64,000 bases of DNA from JAAZZY01 sp964612505 (GCA_964612505.1 CAZTEX010000009.1:20074-84073); one strand, 5' to 3'; shown: positions 17,054 to 26,358, numbered from the stretch's first letter. The notes: generated from the sequence alone by a model not told the origin. A program made the numbers and translations.

Positions 17054-18330
17054 TCTATTTCTCCTGCTAGTTGCTTTACGATCCGTTTAAATTCTTCCCC
17101 ACGGTGCTCAAAATTTTTAAACATATCAAAACTTGAAGTTCCTGGTGATAAGAGAACAATCTCATTTTTTTGACTCTTCTGATAAGCCATTCTTACAGCA
17201 TCTTCAAGTGATGAGCATAAAAAAACATCATAATCATTTTCAAATACTTTAGCCATTTTTTCTTTAGCAATTCCGATAAAAAAGATTTCTGTAACTTTAT
17301 TAAAAAAATAGGGTTTTAGTCTCGAATAGTCAAGTCCTTTATCTTCCCCTCCCATAATTATATGAATAGGTTTGTTTAGATCCATCAGACCTTTGATCAT
17401 CGATTCTATATTGGTAGCTTTACTGTCATTATAGAAATCAACTCCATGAATCGTCCTTACAAATTCACAACGATGAGGAAGGCCTTGAAAAGTTTTAAGA
17501 CCCTCGTGAAGCTGCTCTGCATTAAGCTTAAATTGTTTACATATAGCTATTGCAGCTGAAATATTTTGTTTTTCAAATGGACTGATACTGCTTGTTATTT
17601 GTCCAAGTTCTTTTAAATAATGATCATAATAAGAATCAAAAAACTCCACTTGAGAGCGGTCTATCTCATTTGGCCAATCTTGAATAATTTGCTCAGAACA
17701 AAAAAACCGATTTTTTTCTTTAATCAAACTTTGAAGTCTCAACTTGGACTGGGCATAATTTAAGAATGTTCCATAACGAGTGAGGTGATCAGGAGTAATA
17801 TTAAGAATGAGTCCAAAATCTATACAGCGCTTTTCTAGAGTATCAATTTGATATGAACTTAACTCTACGACTAAAATGTCTTCCTCTGAAACTTGCCCCT
17901 CTATAGAAGTAATGGGGATACCTATGTTGCCAACAGCTTTGGCTGGCACTTTTGCATGATTGAGCAAATGAGCAATCAAACTGGTTAAAGTGGACTTTCC
18001 ATTGGTTCCAGTAATTCCAATGATCTTATTTTTTAATGCATCCAGCCCTATTTGCATCTCTCCTCGAATAGGGATGCCTTGCTTTTTAGCTTCTAAAAGG
18101 ACTTTATGCTCCGGCGATACACCTGGAGAGCAGGCTATCAAATCTATTCTATTAAAAGGGAGATCCTCGATTTTATGATAAAATAAATAAGAATCTTTAT
18201 CGACGTCAGTAAGGACTTTATCATCATAGATAATGACTCTAGCCCCTTTTGCTATAAAAAATTGTAATAAAGATTTTCCACTTTTACCAAATCCTAGGAT
18301 CAAAACGAGCTGTTTCGAAAAGTTACTCAT
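17050..18330 (-). CDS. murD: UDP-N-acetylmuramoylalanine-D-glutamate ligase
   Basis: MurD, which adds D-Glu to UDP-MurNAc-L-Ala. I start it at the ATG at 18330, one base after the mraY stop, giving 426 residues that begin MSNFSKQLVLILGFGKSG as the family does; an upstream ATG at 18363 would add 11 residues and overlap mraY. The ATP loop GITGTNGKSTL is at about 104-114, with ELSSYQID, YNDSKATN and HIIMGGEDKGLDY further on. Neighbours are mraY upstream and the LysM gene downstream in one operon. Confidence 0.96.
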   Translation of the reverse strand: MSNFSKQLVLILGFGKSGKSLLQFFIAKGARVIIYDDKVLTDVDKDSYLFYHKIEDLPFNRIDLIACSPGVSPEHKVLLEAKKQGIPIRGEMQIGLDALKNKIIGITGTNGKSTLTSLIAHLLNHAKVPAKAVGNIGIPITSIEGQVSEEDILVVELSSYQIDTLEKRCIDFGLILNITPDHLTRYGTFLNYAQSKLRLQSLIKEKNRFFCSEQIIQDWPNEIDRSQVEFFDSYYDHYLKELGQITSSISPFEKQNISAAIAICKQFKLNAEQLHEGLKTFQGLPHRCEFVRTIHGVDFYNDSKATNIESMIKGLMDLNKPIHIIMGGEDKGLDYSRLKPYFFNKVTEIFFIGIAKEKMAKVFENDYDVFLCSSLEDAVRMAYQKSQKNEIVLLSPGTSSFDMFKNFEHRGEEFKRIVKQLAGEIE

Positions 18331-18331
18331 A

Positions 18332-19453
18332 TTATTGAAATTTAAGTGATAGAACCCCAACAACAGACAATAAAAACCCTACAATCCAAAATCGCAATAC
18401 AACTTTTGTTTCAGGCCAACCTAAATATTCAAAGTGATGATGCAGTGGCGCACACAGAAAAATTCTTTTTTTATTGCGCAAACGATAGCTACCTACCTGT
18501 AAAATAACAGAGACAGCTTCAGCTACAAAAATGCCTCCAATAATAGCAAGTAAGAGTTCTCGTCTCAGTAAAATGCTGCTTACTCCAATGATTCCTCCCA
18601 GGGGCAGGGACCCCGTATCTCCCATGAAGACTTGGGCAGGATGGCTGTTATACCATAAAAATCCTAAACATCCACCGACAAGTGCAGAGAGATAAATGGC
18701 AATTTCACCACTTCCCTCAATATATTGAATATTCAGATATTGAGAAACAGAGTAGTGATTGGTTACAAAAGCAATTAAGGCAAAAGAGCTGGCAACCATA
18801 ATGAGGTTACCTGCAGCCAGTCCATCTAACCCATCTGTTAAATTCACAGCATTCGATGAACCATTGATGACAAAGATCCAAAACAAAACTAAAAGGATGC
18901 TCATGATACCATGAAAATAAATGAGGGGTCCTTTAACAAAAGGAATATAAAGCCATGACATATAAGAACCATATTCCGTGGAATAAGGACCTAATAAATA
19001 GCAGCCTAAAATAAGAGAAAAAACTGTTTGCATAACAAACTTCTTTTTTCCTGCTAATCCTTTACTACTTTTGCCTTTAAGTTTTAAATAATCATCCCAC
19101 GCTCCAATGGCTCCCAAAAAGAGAGTTGTAATTAGAAGTATGATTGTAAAAGGATGGGTTAAATCCATCCATAACAGCAACGAAATCAACATTGAAAATA
19201 AAATCAAAATACCGCCCATGGTGGGGGTATCTTCTTTCTTTTCATGTAGTTTGCCTAAAAGTGGACACTCTTCCTTTCGAATTGGCTGTCCTATTTTAAG
19301 CTCATAGAGTTTCTTAATAAAGACCTTACCATAAAAAATGGTTAGAACCAGCGCAGTAATAGCTGCCATACTCATCCGAAAAGAATAGTATTCAAATACG
19401 GAGGGTATTTTGAGTTGAAAGCCTTTGAGCAAGTTAATTAAAATTAAGATCAT
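18332..19453 (-). CDS. mraY: Phospho-N-acetylmuramoyl-pentapeptide transferase
   Basis: A 373-residue polytopic enzyme (about ten membrane segments) that transfers phospho-MurNAc-pentapeptide to undecaprenyl phosphate to make lipid I. Signature regions are KKEDTPTMGGILI, the Asp pair in GAWDDYLKLKGKSSKGL, NLTDGLDGLAAG and PLHHHFEYLGWPE near the end. Its start overlaps the murF 3' end by 20 bp. Confidence 0.96.
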   Translation of the reverse strand: MILILINLLKGFQLKIPSVFEYYSFRMSMAAITALVLTIFYGKVFIKKLYELKIGQPIRKEECPLLGKLHEKKEDTPTMGGILILFSMLISLLLWMDLTHPFTIILLITTLFLGAIGAWDDYLKLKGKSSKGLAGKKKFVMQTVFSLILGCYLLGPYSTEYGSYMSWLYIPFVKGPLIYFHGIMSILLVLFWIFVINGSSNAVNLTDGLDGLAAGNLIMVASSFALIAFVTNHYSVSQYLNIQYIEGSGEIAIYLSALVGGCLGFLWYNSHPAQVFMGDTGSLPLGGIIGVSSILLRRELLLAIIGGIFVAEAVSVILQVGSYRLRNKKRIFLCAPLHHHFEYLGWPETKVVLRFWIVGFLLSVVGVLSLKFQ

Positions 19454-20768
19454 TTAAGATTCTCTCGAGGGCACTTTTTCTTGATCCTTTTAAAAGAATA
19501 ACATCTCCCTTTCGGATCAATTTAAAAATATAAGCTAGCATATTGGAATATGAAAGAAAAAAAGCCCATCTTTTTTTACTTTTTTTCCAAATTGATCCCA
19601 TCTCTTTTAAACCTTGACCTAATCCGATTAAGACATCTGCATTTTCAAGGGCTACTTGCAGTAGTTTTTGATGATTTTCCTCTTGATAGGCCCCTTGTTC
19701 TACCATATCGGATAGGATTGCAATTTTACGTCCTTTTTCTTTTCGCAGAGCTTGCAAAGCATTTTCCATAGAATCTAGATTTGCGTTATAGGCATCACAA
19801 ATAAAGGTGATTCCATTTTTCTGAATCTTTTCAAGTCGATTGGGAGCATGCTTTAGATTAGGAATCACCTCTTTAATCATCGGTAAATCTACACCGAGTT
19901 GATCTGCCATCGCAATCGCTGCTAAAAGGTTATAATGGCTTTTAAAATCAAAAAAAGGAGATTTTGCTTTAAGCAATAATTTTTGATTTTTAAAAACTTT
20001 AAACTGCCCCTCTTCTAGTTTCAAAAAATAGTCTGCTCTTTCATCTTTTAATGAATAACTAATCTGGGTCTTTAATCGCTTTTTCTGAAGAATTTTTTCT
20101 GCAAAAGGCATATCCAAATTATAAATCCCAAGCTCTGTATGCAAATGATCAAAAATTTTCATTTTTTCATCTGCTAATTTTTCAAAGCTGCCAAAAGATT
20201 CAACATGCACATGGGCAAGCATGGTTAAAATAGCGCCATGAGGGGGAGCTATCTCTATAAGACGGTCAATTTCGAGTGGTCTATCAATCCCCATTTCCAA
20301 AACTAGATATTCTGCTGGAATCTTTGTATTTAAAATGGTTAGAGGCAGAGTTAATTGACTATTGTAATTACCTGGAGTTCCATTGATTGAATATTTTTTT
20401 TTGAGCATCTCCATTAAAAAATCTTTGGTCGATGTTTTTCCCAATGATCCTGTGACAGCAATAATTTTTGGCTTCCAAAAAAGAACAATGGCTTGAGCCA
20501 GCATTTGCAAAGTATTTTTCACATCCTTTACATAAATGAGTTCCATATTTTTAGGCATCACAGCTGGTTTCTTTTCTACAACAGCTGCAATAGCCCCATT
20601 TTGCTCTGCTTGCAATAAGTATTGGTGTCCATCGACTCGCTCTCCTTTTAAAGCAAAGAAAAGACTCTTAGATGTGATTTTTCGACTATCAATAGAGTAG
20701 TTTTCTATTCGATCAGCGAGTGACTTTGAAATGGGCAAAAGATCTTGAATTGCTTGGAAGAACCACAT
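19434..20768 (-). CDS. murF: UDP-N-acetylmuramoyl-tripeptide-D-alanyl-D-alanine ligase
   Basis: A 444-residue MurF that attaches D-Ala-D-Ala to the UDP-MurNAc-tripeptide, using the dipeptide made by the Ddl half of the fusion encoded four genes downstream. The N-terminal domain shows YSIDSRKI and SLFFALKGERVDGHQY, the ATP loop TGSLGKTSTKDFL begins at about residue 106, and CDAYNANLDSM marks the C-terminal side. It follows the 296-residue hypothetical gene by 8 bp. Confidence 0.96.
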   Translation of the reverse strand: MWFFQAIQDLLPISKSLADRIENYSIDSRKITSKSLFFALKGERVDGHQYLLQAEQNGAIAAVVEKKPAVMPKNMELIYVKDVKNTLQMLAQAIVLFWKPKIIAVTGSLGKTSTKDFLMEMLKKKYSINGTPGNYNSQLTLPLTILNTKIPAEYLVLEMGIDRPLEIDRLIEIAPPHGAILTMLAHVHVESFGSFEKLADEKMKIFDHLHTELGIYNLDMPFAEKILQKKRLKTQISYSLKDERADYFLKLEEGQFKVFKNQKLLLKAKSPFFDFKSHYNLLAAIAMADQLGVDLPMIKEVIPNLKHAPNRLEKIQKNGITFICDAYNANLDSMENALQALRKEKGRKIAILSDMVEQGAYQEENHQKLLQVALENADVLIGLGQGLKEMGSIWKKSKKRWAFFLSYSNMLAYIFKLIRKGDVILLKGSRKSALERILNDLNFN

Positions 20769-20776
20769 ACTATCTT

Positions 20777-21667
20777 CTATCGAGAATTCAAAATAGAAAG
20801 AGCTTGATAAACTTCATCATGAGAAAAATCTCTCCACCAATCTTTGCGATTTTTCAAAACCTTCTGGATCATTCTCTCTTTTTGATGAGCGTCTTCCATT
20901 TGTTCAACAACTTCAATAATATCGTAGGGATATAGTTTTTTGAGAGCTAGGTCTTCTAGCTCATTAGGTAAAACGCTGAGCACACTTTTGATTTGCGCAT
21001 TGCGCATAAATCCCAAAAGGATTTCACAATAGGCAACCCAGTGTCTAGCATCTGCAATGGTTTTTTTAAGTGTATCGATGAGTTTAACAGTTTGTTTATG
21101 ACACAAACATTCCATTAAATGTTCTAGCTTCTCTTTCCTTTCGACCTCTTCTCCATCGTAGGCTAGTAAAAAGATTTCAACGAGCATCGATTCAGGAAGA
21201 GAGGCAAAAAAGTAATTTTGAACAAAGATTTCAAAGCGATTGAGGCACTCTGAGCGAGACAAAAACCGCATATACTTATCTCGATGCCCCATGTTGACCA
21301 TGACAAGCCAAGCACTTTCTGCATTAAAGTTATCGATGCGTGGTTTTAGATACTCAATGATCCACTCTTTTTCTTCTAAAGGGTGTAATCCTTTAGGAAT
21401 TAGCCCCTGTTTTTTTTGCTGTTCAAAATCATACGTTGAACTCTGATGTAAAAACTCTAAGACCTTATAGACTTGTTTGACACTGGTGTCTGAAATAAAA
21501 CGATTAAAGTAGCTTGAAATGTTTTTTGCTGCTTTTGTTTTTTTATATCGATGATCGGCTTTTGATTCAGCAAATAGAGAACGGTTAAAAAATGGGTTGA
21601 TAAAATAGGAAAAATATTCTTTAAAAGAATTTTCTTTGACGGGTCTAAATTTTACCATAAAATCCAT
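20777..21667 (-). CDS. Hypothetical 296-residue protein heading the cell-wall operon
   Basis: Not recognised. It looks wholly alpha-helical with repeated helix pairs (for example SAWLVMVNMGHRDKYMRFLSR... and later CEILLGFMRNAQIKSVLSVL), reminiscent of HEAT-like or flagellar-motor-type helical repeats, but no family can be claimed. No signal peptide or membrane segment. Two starts are possible: 21667, with AGGATAGG just upstream, or an in-frame ATG at 21658, nine bases after AGG; the first is listed. It lies 8 bp upstream of murF in the same direction, so it is probably co-transcribed with the peptidoglycan genes and may be linked to division or envelope. Confidence 0.7.
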   Translation of the reverse strand: MDFMVKFRPVKENSFKEYFSYFINPFFNRSLFAESKADHRYKKTKAAKNISSYFNRFISDTSVKQVYKVLEFLHQSSTYDFEQQKKQGLIPKGLHPLEEKEWIIEYLKPRIDNFNAESAWLVMVNMGHRDKYMRFLSRSECLNRFEIFVQNYFFASLPESMLVEIFLLAYDGEEVERKEKLEHLMECLCHKQTVKLIDTLKKTIADARHWVAYCEILLGFMRNAQIKSVLSVLPNELEDLALKKLYPYDIIEVVEQMEDAHQKERMIQKVLKNRKDWWRDFSHDEVYQALSILNSR

Positions 21668-21725
21668 CCTATCCTGATAGGGGTTAGGCTAAAGATTTAA
21701 TAGCCAATTAAACAAATTGGATCAT

Positions 21726-22187
21726 TTACTGCAAAAAATTTTGCTCTTTTTGTGAAATTTGTTCACAAACATCAATCATTTCTAAAGCTGCTTTAAATGT
21801 ATGGTAGCCTTTATTGTTCTCTCCTTGTGTACGAAAAATAGCTTGAGAATAGTCACAAGTTAGAATACCGAATAAAATAGGCAACTTTTGCTCTAAAGCT
21901 ACTTGTGTTAACCCGTGAGTCACAGCGGTTGATACATAGTCAAAATGTTTTGTCTCTCCTTGCAAAACAGCGCCTAAACAAACAACGGCATCATAGTATT
22001 TAGTTTGAGCCATTTTTTTAGCAATCAAAGGCAATTCAAAGGCTCCAGGTACCCAAACAACTTCCATTTGATCACGTTTAAGACCTTGTTGATCTGCGCA
22101 GAGATAAGCCCCTTCTAGCATTGCTTGTGTGATCTCTTCATTAAAGCGACTAATCACAACAGCTATTTTAATTTTTTTAGGTTCCAT
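21726..22187 (-). CDS. ribH: 6,7-dimethyl-8-ribityllumazine synthase
   Basis: A 153-residue lumazine synthase, which joins 3,4-dihydroxy-2-butanone 4-phosphate to the ribitylaminouracil. The family stretches VVISRFNEEIT, VWVPGAFELPLIAKK, VCLGAVLQGETKHFDYV (with the catalytic His) and LPILFGILTCD are all visible. Last gene of the ribD-ribE-ribBA-ribH operon, 20 bp after ribBA. Confidence 0.96.
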   Translation of the reverse strand: MEPKKIKIAVVISRFNEEITQAMLEGAYLCADQQGLKRDQMEVVWVPGAFELPLIAKKMAQTKYYDAVVCLGAVLQGETKHFDYVSTAVTHGLTQVALEQKLPILFGILTCDYSQAIFRTQGENNKGYHTFKAALEMIDVCEQISQKEQNFLQ

Positions 22188-22207
22188 TTAGATTTTACTT
22201 TTCATTT

Positions 22208-23407
22208 TTAGGATAATAAATGACCCATTTTCTGTTTTTTCGTCATCAAGTATTTTAGATTCTCTGAAGTAGGCTCAGAAAACAGGGGTATTCTTTGAAC
22301 AATTTCAAGTCCGTATCCGGAAAGTCCACTGTACTTGGCAGGGTTATTAGTCATTAATCGCATACTGGTAACACCTAAGTCGACTAAAATTTGAGCGCCT
22401 ACCCCATATTCTCTAGAATCAATAGGGAAACCCAGCTTTTGATTAGCCTCTACAGTATCACAGCCTTGATCTTGCAAATGATAAGCTCTTAGCTTGTGCT
22501 TTAAACCAATTCCTCGCCCTTCATGTCCTCGCAAGTAAACTAAAACGCCGCAACCTTCTTGGGCTATTTTTTCTAAGGCAAGCTCTAATTGATTTCCACA
22601 ATCACAGCGCTTAGAACCAAACACATCACCTGTTAAACATTCTGAATGGACACGTACTAAAACTTCTTTTTGTAGGCTTAGATCTCCTTTAACCAGTGCA
22701 ATATGTTCTGTATCATCTAATAATGAAGTATAAGAATACGCTGTAAATTCTCCAAACTCAGTTGGAATCTTTGTCGTGGTGTTTCGAACCACTAATTTTT
22801 CATGACTGTGCCTAAACCGTACAAGATCGGCAATACAAATTACTTTTAAATGATGTTCTTTAGAAAATCTCTCGATTTCTTGTCTGCTAGAAACAGAACC
22901 ATTCTCATTAATAATTTCAGCAAGTACTGCAGCTGGAAAAAGACCTGCCAAAATGGCAAGATCTACACTAGCTTCTGTATGACCTGCGCGCTTGAGGACT
23001 CCTCCACTTTTACATTTTAAAGGAAAGACATGGCCCGGTCTCAATAGGTCTTCAGGCTGTGTTTGAGGATTAAGCAAGGTTTGAATCGTTGTGCAGCGAT
23101 CTTTAGCTGAAATACCCGTCGTAGTAGTATCTTTGGCATCGACTGAGACCGTGAAAGCAGTTCGATGTTTTTCTGTATTTGTTTCTACCATCATAGGAAT
23201 ATTTAAACGCTTTAAATCTGCCTCTAACATAGGTACACATAAGATTCCACTCGTATAGCGAATCATAAACCCAATGTTTTCAGCATTTGCTTTTGCCGCA
23301 GCTATAATTAAATCACCTTCATTTTCTCGGCCCTCATCATCGACAACAATAACAGGTTTCCCCATTTTAATATCTTCAATAGCAGCTTCGATAGTTGCAA
23401 ATTTCAT
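22208..23407 (-). CDS. ribBA: Bifunctional 3,4-dihydroxy-2-butanone-4-phosphate synthase / GTP cyclohydrolase II
   Basis: A 399-residue fusion supplying both starting branches of riboflavin synthesis. Residues 1 to about 205 are RibB, with VVDDEGRENEGDLI, RPGHVFPL and RAGHTEASVDL. Residues about 206-399 are RibA, with VHSECLTGDVFGSKRCDCG (zinc cysteines), LRGHEGRGIGL and the C-terminal RLMTNNPAKY. The start overlaps the ribE stop (ATGA), so the two are coupled. Confidence 0.97.
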   Translation of the reverse strand: MKFATIEAAIEDIKMGKPVIVVDDEGRENEGDLIIAAAKANAENIGFMIRYTSGILCVPMLEADLKRLNIPMMVETNTEKHRTAFTVSVDAKDTTTTGISAKDRCTTIQTLLNPQTQPEDLLRPGHVFPLKCKSGGVLKRAGHTEASVDLAILAGLFPAAVLAEIINENGSVSSRQEIERFSKEHHLKVICIADLVRFRHSHEKLVVRNTTTKIPTEFGEFTAYSYTSLLDDTEHIALVKGDLSLQKEVLVRVHSECLTGDVFGSKRCDCGNQLELALEKIAQEGCGVLVYLRGHEGRGIGLKHKLRAYHLQDQGCDTVEANQKLGFPIDSREYGVGAQILVDLGVTSMRLMTNNPAKYSGLSGYGLEIVQRIPLFSEPTSENLKYLMTKKQKMGHLLS

Positions 23408-24003
23408 GAATGGCTCTCCTCTGCGAGTTTGATTTGGTCTAAATATTTAAAAATCATCTTAGCAAACATGTCTATTTCAATGTTGATAGGATCGCCTCTT
23501 TCTTTTGTTTTAAAAAGAGTGTTTTCGTAAGTATGAGGGATTAAGGCCACTGTAAGCTCATTGTCTTGGATTTGAGCGATCGTCAGGCTAACCCCATCGA
23601 GTGTTACAGAACCTTTATGGATTAAATACTTTTTAAAATCATCTGAAACTTGGACTCTTAAACAATCTTTAGAAATCTCTAACAAACGAGCCACTCCATC
23701 AACATGTCCTTGGACAATATGGCCATCTAAAGTAGACCCTGCTCTCATGGCCTCTTCTAAATGAACAAGTTGGCTTTCTTTTAAATTTCCCAAATGAGTC
23801 TTATTTAAGGTTTCTTCAACTGCTTCAAACGTAGCTATTTTTTTCTTATAAGCAATTTGAGTCAAACAGACCCCATTCACTGCAAATGAATTTCCTATTT
23901 GCCCTTCTTTAAATAGCGCGCTCTTAATTTTTAAATTAAGAATCCCATTAATGAGTTCTGCGCTTTTGATTTGCGCTATTTCTTTAATAATTCCTGTAAA
24001 CAT
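23404..24003 (-). CDS. ribE: Riboflavin synthase, alpha chain
   Basis: Riboflavin synthase converts two lumazine molecules to riboflavin plus the pyrimidine precursor. I start it at the ATG at 24003, giving 199 residues beginning with the invariant MFTGII; an upstream ATG at 24039 lies inside ribD. Two lumazine-binding repeats are visible: residues 1 to about 90 with SFAVNGVCLT, and about 91-185 with GHIVQGHVDGVA and VTLDGVSLTI. It begins one base after the ribD stop. Confidence 0.95.
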   Translation of the reverse strand: MFTGIIKEIAQIKSAELINGILNLKIKSALFKEGQIGNSFAVNGVCLTQIAYKKKIATFEAVEETLNKTHLGNLKESQLVHLEEAMRAGSTLDGHIVQGHVDGVARLLEISKDCLRVQVSDDFKKYLIHKGSVTLDGVSLTIAQIQDNELTVALIPHTYENTLFKTKERGDPINIEIDMFAKMIFKYLDQIKLAEESHS

Positions 24004-24004
24004 T

Positions 24005-25120
24005 TTAAAACGTATAATCCAATCGAACGTCTTTACCAAAACGGCTAAAATCTTTTAAATGCATGCGGATAGCATCATCTATATTTTCAAGCTTTGGTTT
24101 AGAAAATAAGGATACTCCTTCAGCACCAAGTAAACAACTACCCATATAGAGCACTAAACGATCTGTTAATTTTTCACTAATTAAACTAGAAAACATTTTG
24201 GATCCTCCTTCTACTAAAAGCTGCAGAACTCCTCTTTTACCTAAAGCCGTTAAAAGATAACGAAGATCTAAACCTGTTTTTTTATCATTAAACGGCACTG
24301 TTAAAACTTCGCAGCCACTTTCGATCCATTCTTGCTTTTTCTTTGTGTCCACTTTGTCTGAAGTCACAACCATCGTAGGAGCTAAACTAGTATTAAACAA
24401 ATCTCCTTCAGGCTTGGTTTTACCTTTAGCATCTAAAACAACCCGTAACGGAGGATTAAAGACTTCTTTGAGGCCACGCACAGTCAATCTCGGATGATCT
24501 TCTAAAGCTGTATTTGTTCCTACTAGAATGGCTTGAGAACTGGCCCTGAGTAAATGAACATCTTCTCTAGCTTGCTCTCCAGTGATCCAAATAGAAGAAC
24601 CATCTTTAGCAGCTATTTTACCATCCATGCTAATGGCAGCCTTTAAGATACAAAAAGGAAGCCCCGTTTCACGATGATGACAATAAGAAGCTAAAGAGGT
24701 TTTAATTTTTTCATCTAAAACACCCACTTCCACTTCTATGCCTGCTTTTTGCAAACGCTCTATCCCTTTTCCTCTGACACTTGGGTCTGGATCTAAAATT
24801 CCAACAACGACTCTTTTAATTCCAGCTGCAATAATAGCATCTGTGCAAGGAGGGGTATGACCAAAAGTTGGACAAGGTTCTAGCGTCACATACATTGCAG
24901 CGCCCCAGGCTTCAATTCCCACCTGCTTGAGAGCCATGATTTCGGCATGATCTGTTTTAGGCCCTAAATGATGCCCTCGAGCAATGATTTCACCATGTTT
25001 AACAATGACGCAACCCACCCACGGATTTGGCGGCGCTAACAGCCTCCCTTTTAAGCTTTCTTCAAAAGCTTCACTCATAAAGTAGGTTTGTTTTTGTTCT
25101 ACATTTGCAACAAAAGCCAT
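24005..25120 (-). CDS. ribD: Bifunctional diaminohydroxyphosphoribosylaminopyrimidine deaminase / 5-amino-6-(5-phosphoribosylamino)uracil reductase
   Basis: A 371-residue RibD. The N-terminal deaminase carries the zinc site HAE (58-60), EPC (Cys83) and HTPPC (Cys92). The C-terminal reductase starts at about residue 155 with LKAAISMDGKIAAKDGSSIWITGE and contains LLVEGGSKMFSSLI. It performs the second and third steps of the pathway. First gene of the riboflavin operon; the 89 bp leader before it shows no recognisable FMN riboswitch. Confidence 0.96.
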   Translation of the reverse strand: MAFVANVEQKQTYFMSEAFEESLKGRLLAPPNPWVGCVIVKHGEIIARGHHLGPKTDHAEIMALKQVGIEAWGAAMYVTLEPCPTFGHTPPCTDAIIAAGIKRVVVGILDPDPSVRGKGIERLQKAGIEVEVGVLDEKIKTSLASYCHHRETGLPFCILKAAISMDGKIAAKDGSSIWITGEQAREDVHLLRASSQAILVGTNTALEDHPRLTVRGLKEVFNPPLRVVLDAKGKTKPEGDLFNTSLAPTMVVTSDKVDTKKKQEWIESGCEVLTVPFNDKKTGLDLRYLLTALGKRGVLQLLVEGGSKMFSSLISEKLTDRLVLYMGSCLLGAEGVSLFSKPKLENIDDAIRMHLKDFSRFGKDVRLDYTF

Positions 25121-25209
25121 GGGCTATATTCTTTTTTTTAATTTTTACAAAACAATTATACAGATTTTATTTTTGACAAACAACCCCTATTACACGTGAA
25201 GAGGTTAGC

Positions 25210-26052
25210 TTAATCTAAACTATTTAAGATTGTTTTTTTTATTTTTGAGGTATGGAAAAGCATGGCCTTGCGATCACTGTTTTCTATATATGAAGGAGAA
25301 TTTTTTTGCCCTGATAACTCATGAAAGGGGTCTAATTTTTGCAGCAACTCAGGGCGCTGCGCTTGACTAATAAACCAACTTTTTTGTCGATTGCCAAAAT
25401 GGACATTGAAAGCGATCGAAATACGATCCCCATCTTCAGAGTAGGGATGAACTTGATGCAACATATCGCTTGGAAATAATAAAAAATCCCCAGGCTCGGG
25501 GCTAAAAGTGGCTAGTAAGCTTTTCTGTTCACCTTTTTTAAAAAAAGAAATACCCCCATTTTCTAATTGGCGATTGGATTTTGCTTTTAAGTAATAACAC
25601 CCCGAAAAAAGAGCATCCTCATGATTATGCTCAAGGTTAGAGTCATTTTTGCGATTGACATTGGCCCAAGCTGTAATCGTCAGATACTTTTTATCTAAAC
25701 CTAAAAAATGACTGTAAGATTCTATTAAAGGGAGGAGTCGTCTAAATAATTTTTTAATAGAGGGGTATTTCAAAATATCAGATTGAGAATGCCATCCCCC
25801 ATTATTAGACATTTTTAAAATCACATGGTTTTCCAAATGCTCTTTTTCAAGGGCTAAAAGTTCTGTACAGATACGCTCACTGTGATAATAAGGGACATGC
25901 ATTGACCAAAGAGCATGGTTTTCTTTGGCAATGCTATCGATGCGCTCTAGCCAAGCGCGCTGAATAACTTTTTTAATTACATTGCCTCTCAAATAAAAAA
26001 TAAACAACAAGAGCGCAACTAAAAAAATAAGTGTTATAGCATATAAGTCCAT
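25210..26052 (-). CDS. Membrane-anchored 2-oxoglutarate/Fe(II)-dependent oxygenase family protein
   Basis: A 280-residue protein with an N-terminal membrane anchor (about residues 5-20). The rest matches the 2OG-FeII oxygenase type often annotated TIGR02466: TITAWANVNRKND, EHNHEDALFSGCYYL (iron ligands at His144 and nearby acid), GDFLLFPSDMLHQVHP (second His at about 199) and RISIAFN with Arg210 for 2-oxoglutarate. The substrate is unknown. Related genes elsewhere hydroxylate proteins or small molecules, so nothing specific is claimed. Gene stands alone, opposite to tRNA-Cys and separated from it by about 200 bp of AT-rich DNA. Confidence 0.8.
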   Translation of the reverse strand: MDLYAITLIFLVALLLFIFYLRGNVIKKVIQRAWLERIDSIAKENHALWSMHVPYYHSERICTELLALEKEHLENHVILKMSNNGGWHSQSDILKYPSIKKLFRRLLPLIESYSHFLGLDKKYLTITAWANVNRKNDSNLEHNHEDALFSGCYYLKAKSNRQLENGGISFFKKGEQKSLLATFSPEPGDFLLFPSDMLHQVHPYSEDGDRISIAFNVHFGNRQKSWFISQAQRPELLQKLDPFHELSGQKNSPSYIENSDRKAMLFHTSKIKKTILNSLD

Positions 26053-26213
26053 GCTATACCCCTTAATAAAAGAGATAAATTATTACAATCATTAAATGTT
26101 TTTTTGAAAACCTAAAAACTCTAACTTCGGCTAATGAATTTTTTTTATCTAGCGCACACCTACTGTAAATTAAATTTTAATGATTAAAGCCCTGCTATTT
26201 GCTTTAAGAAAGA

Positions 26214-26242
26214 TTGACTCGAATCTACAAATTTTTTAGACT
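26214..26242 (+). promoter_or_regulatory. Candidate sigma70-type promoter of tRNA-Cys
   Basis: TTGACT at 26214-26219 and TAGACT at 26237-26242 are separated by 17 bp, and the tRNA begins 18 bp further on. The -35 matches five of six consensus bases and the -10 four of six. Confidence 0.5.
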
Positions 26243-26260
26243 TTCTGCCTAATTGCATAA

Positions 26261-26331
26261 GGTGGCATAGCCAAGTGGTAAGGCCGTGGCCTGCAAAGCC
26301 TCTATCCCCAGTTCGAATCTGGGTGCCACCT
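26261..26331 (+). tRNA. tRNA-Cys (anticodon GCA)
   Basis: A 71-base cloverleaf: acceptor GGTGGCA/TGCCACC (seven pairs, discriminator T), D-stem GCC/GGC, anticodon loop 26291-26297 with GCA at 26293-26295, and T-stem CCCAG/CTGGG around TTCGAAT. CCA is not encoded. The second pair of the anticodon stem is a T-T mismatch (26287 and 26301). A T-rich run follows at once and may end the transcript. Confidence 0.95.
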
Positions 26332-26358
26332 TTTTCTTTCAATCAGCACATTTTTATC

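Noticed and set aside
26275..26358. N-terminal extension of the phosphorylase-like gene
   Set aside because: It would begin inside tRNA-Cys; the family start is at 26359.
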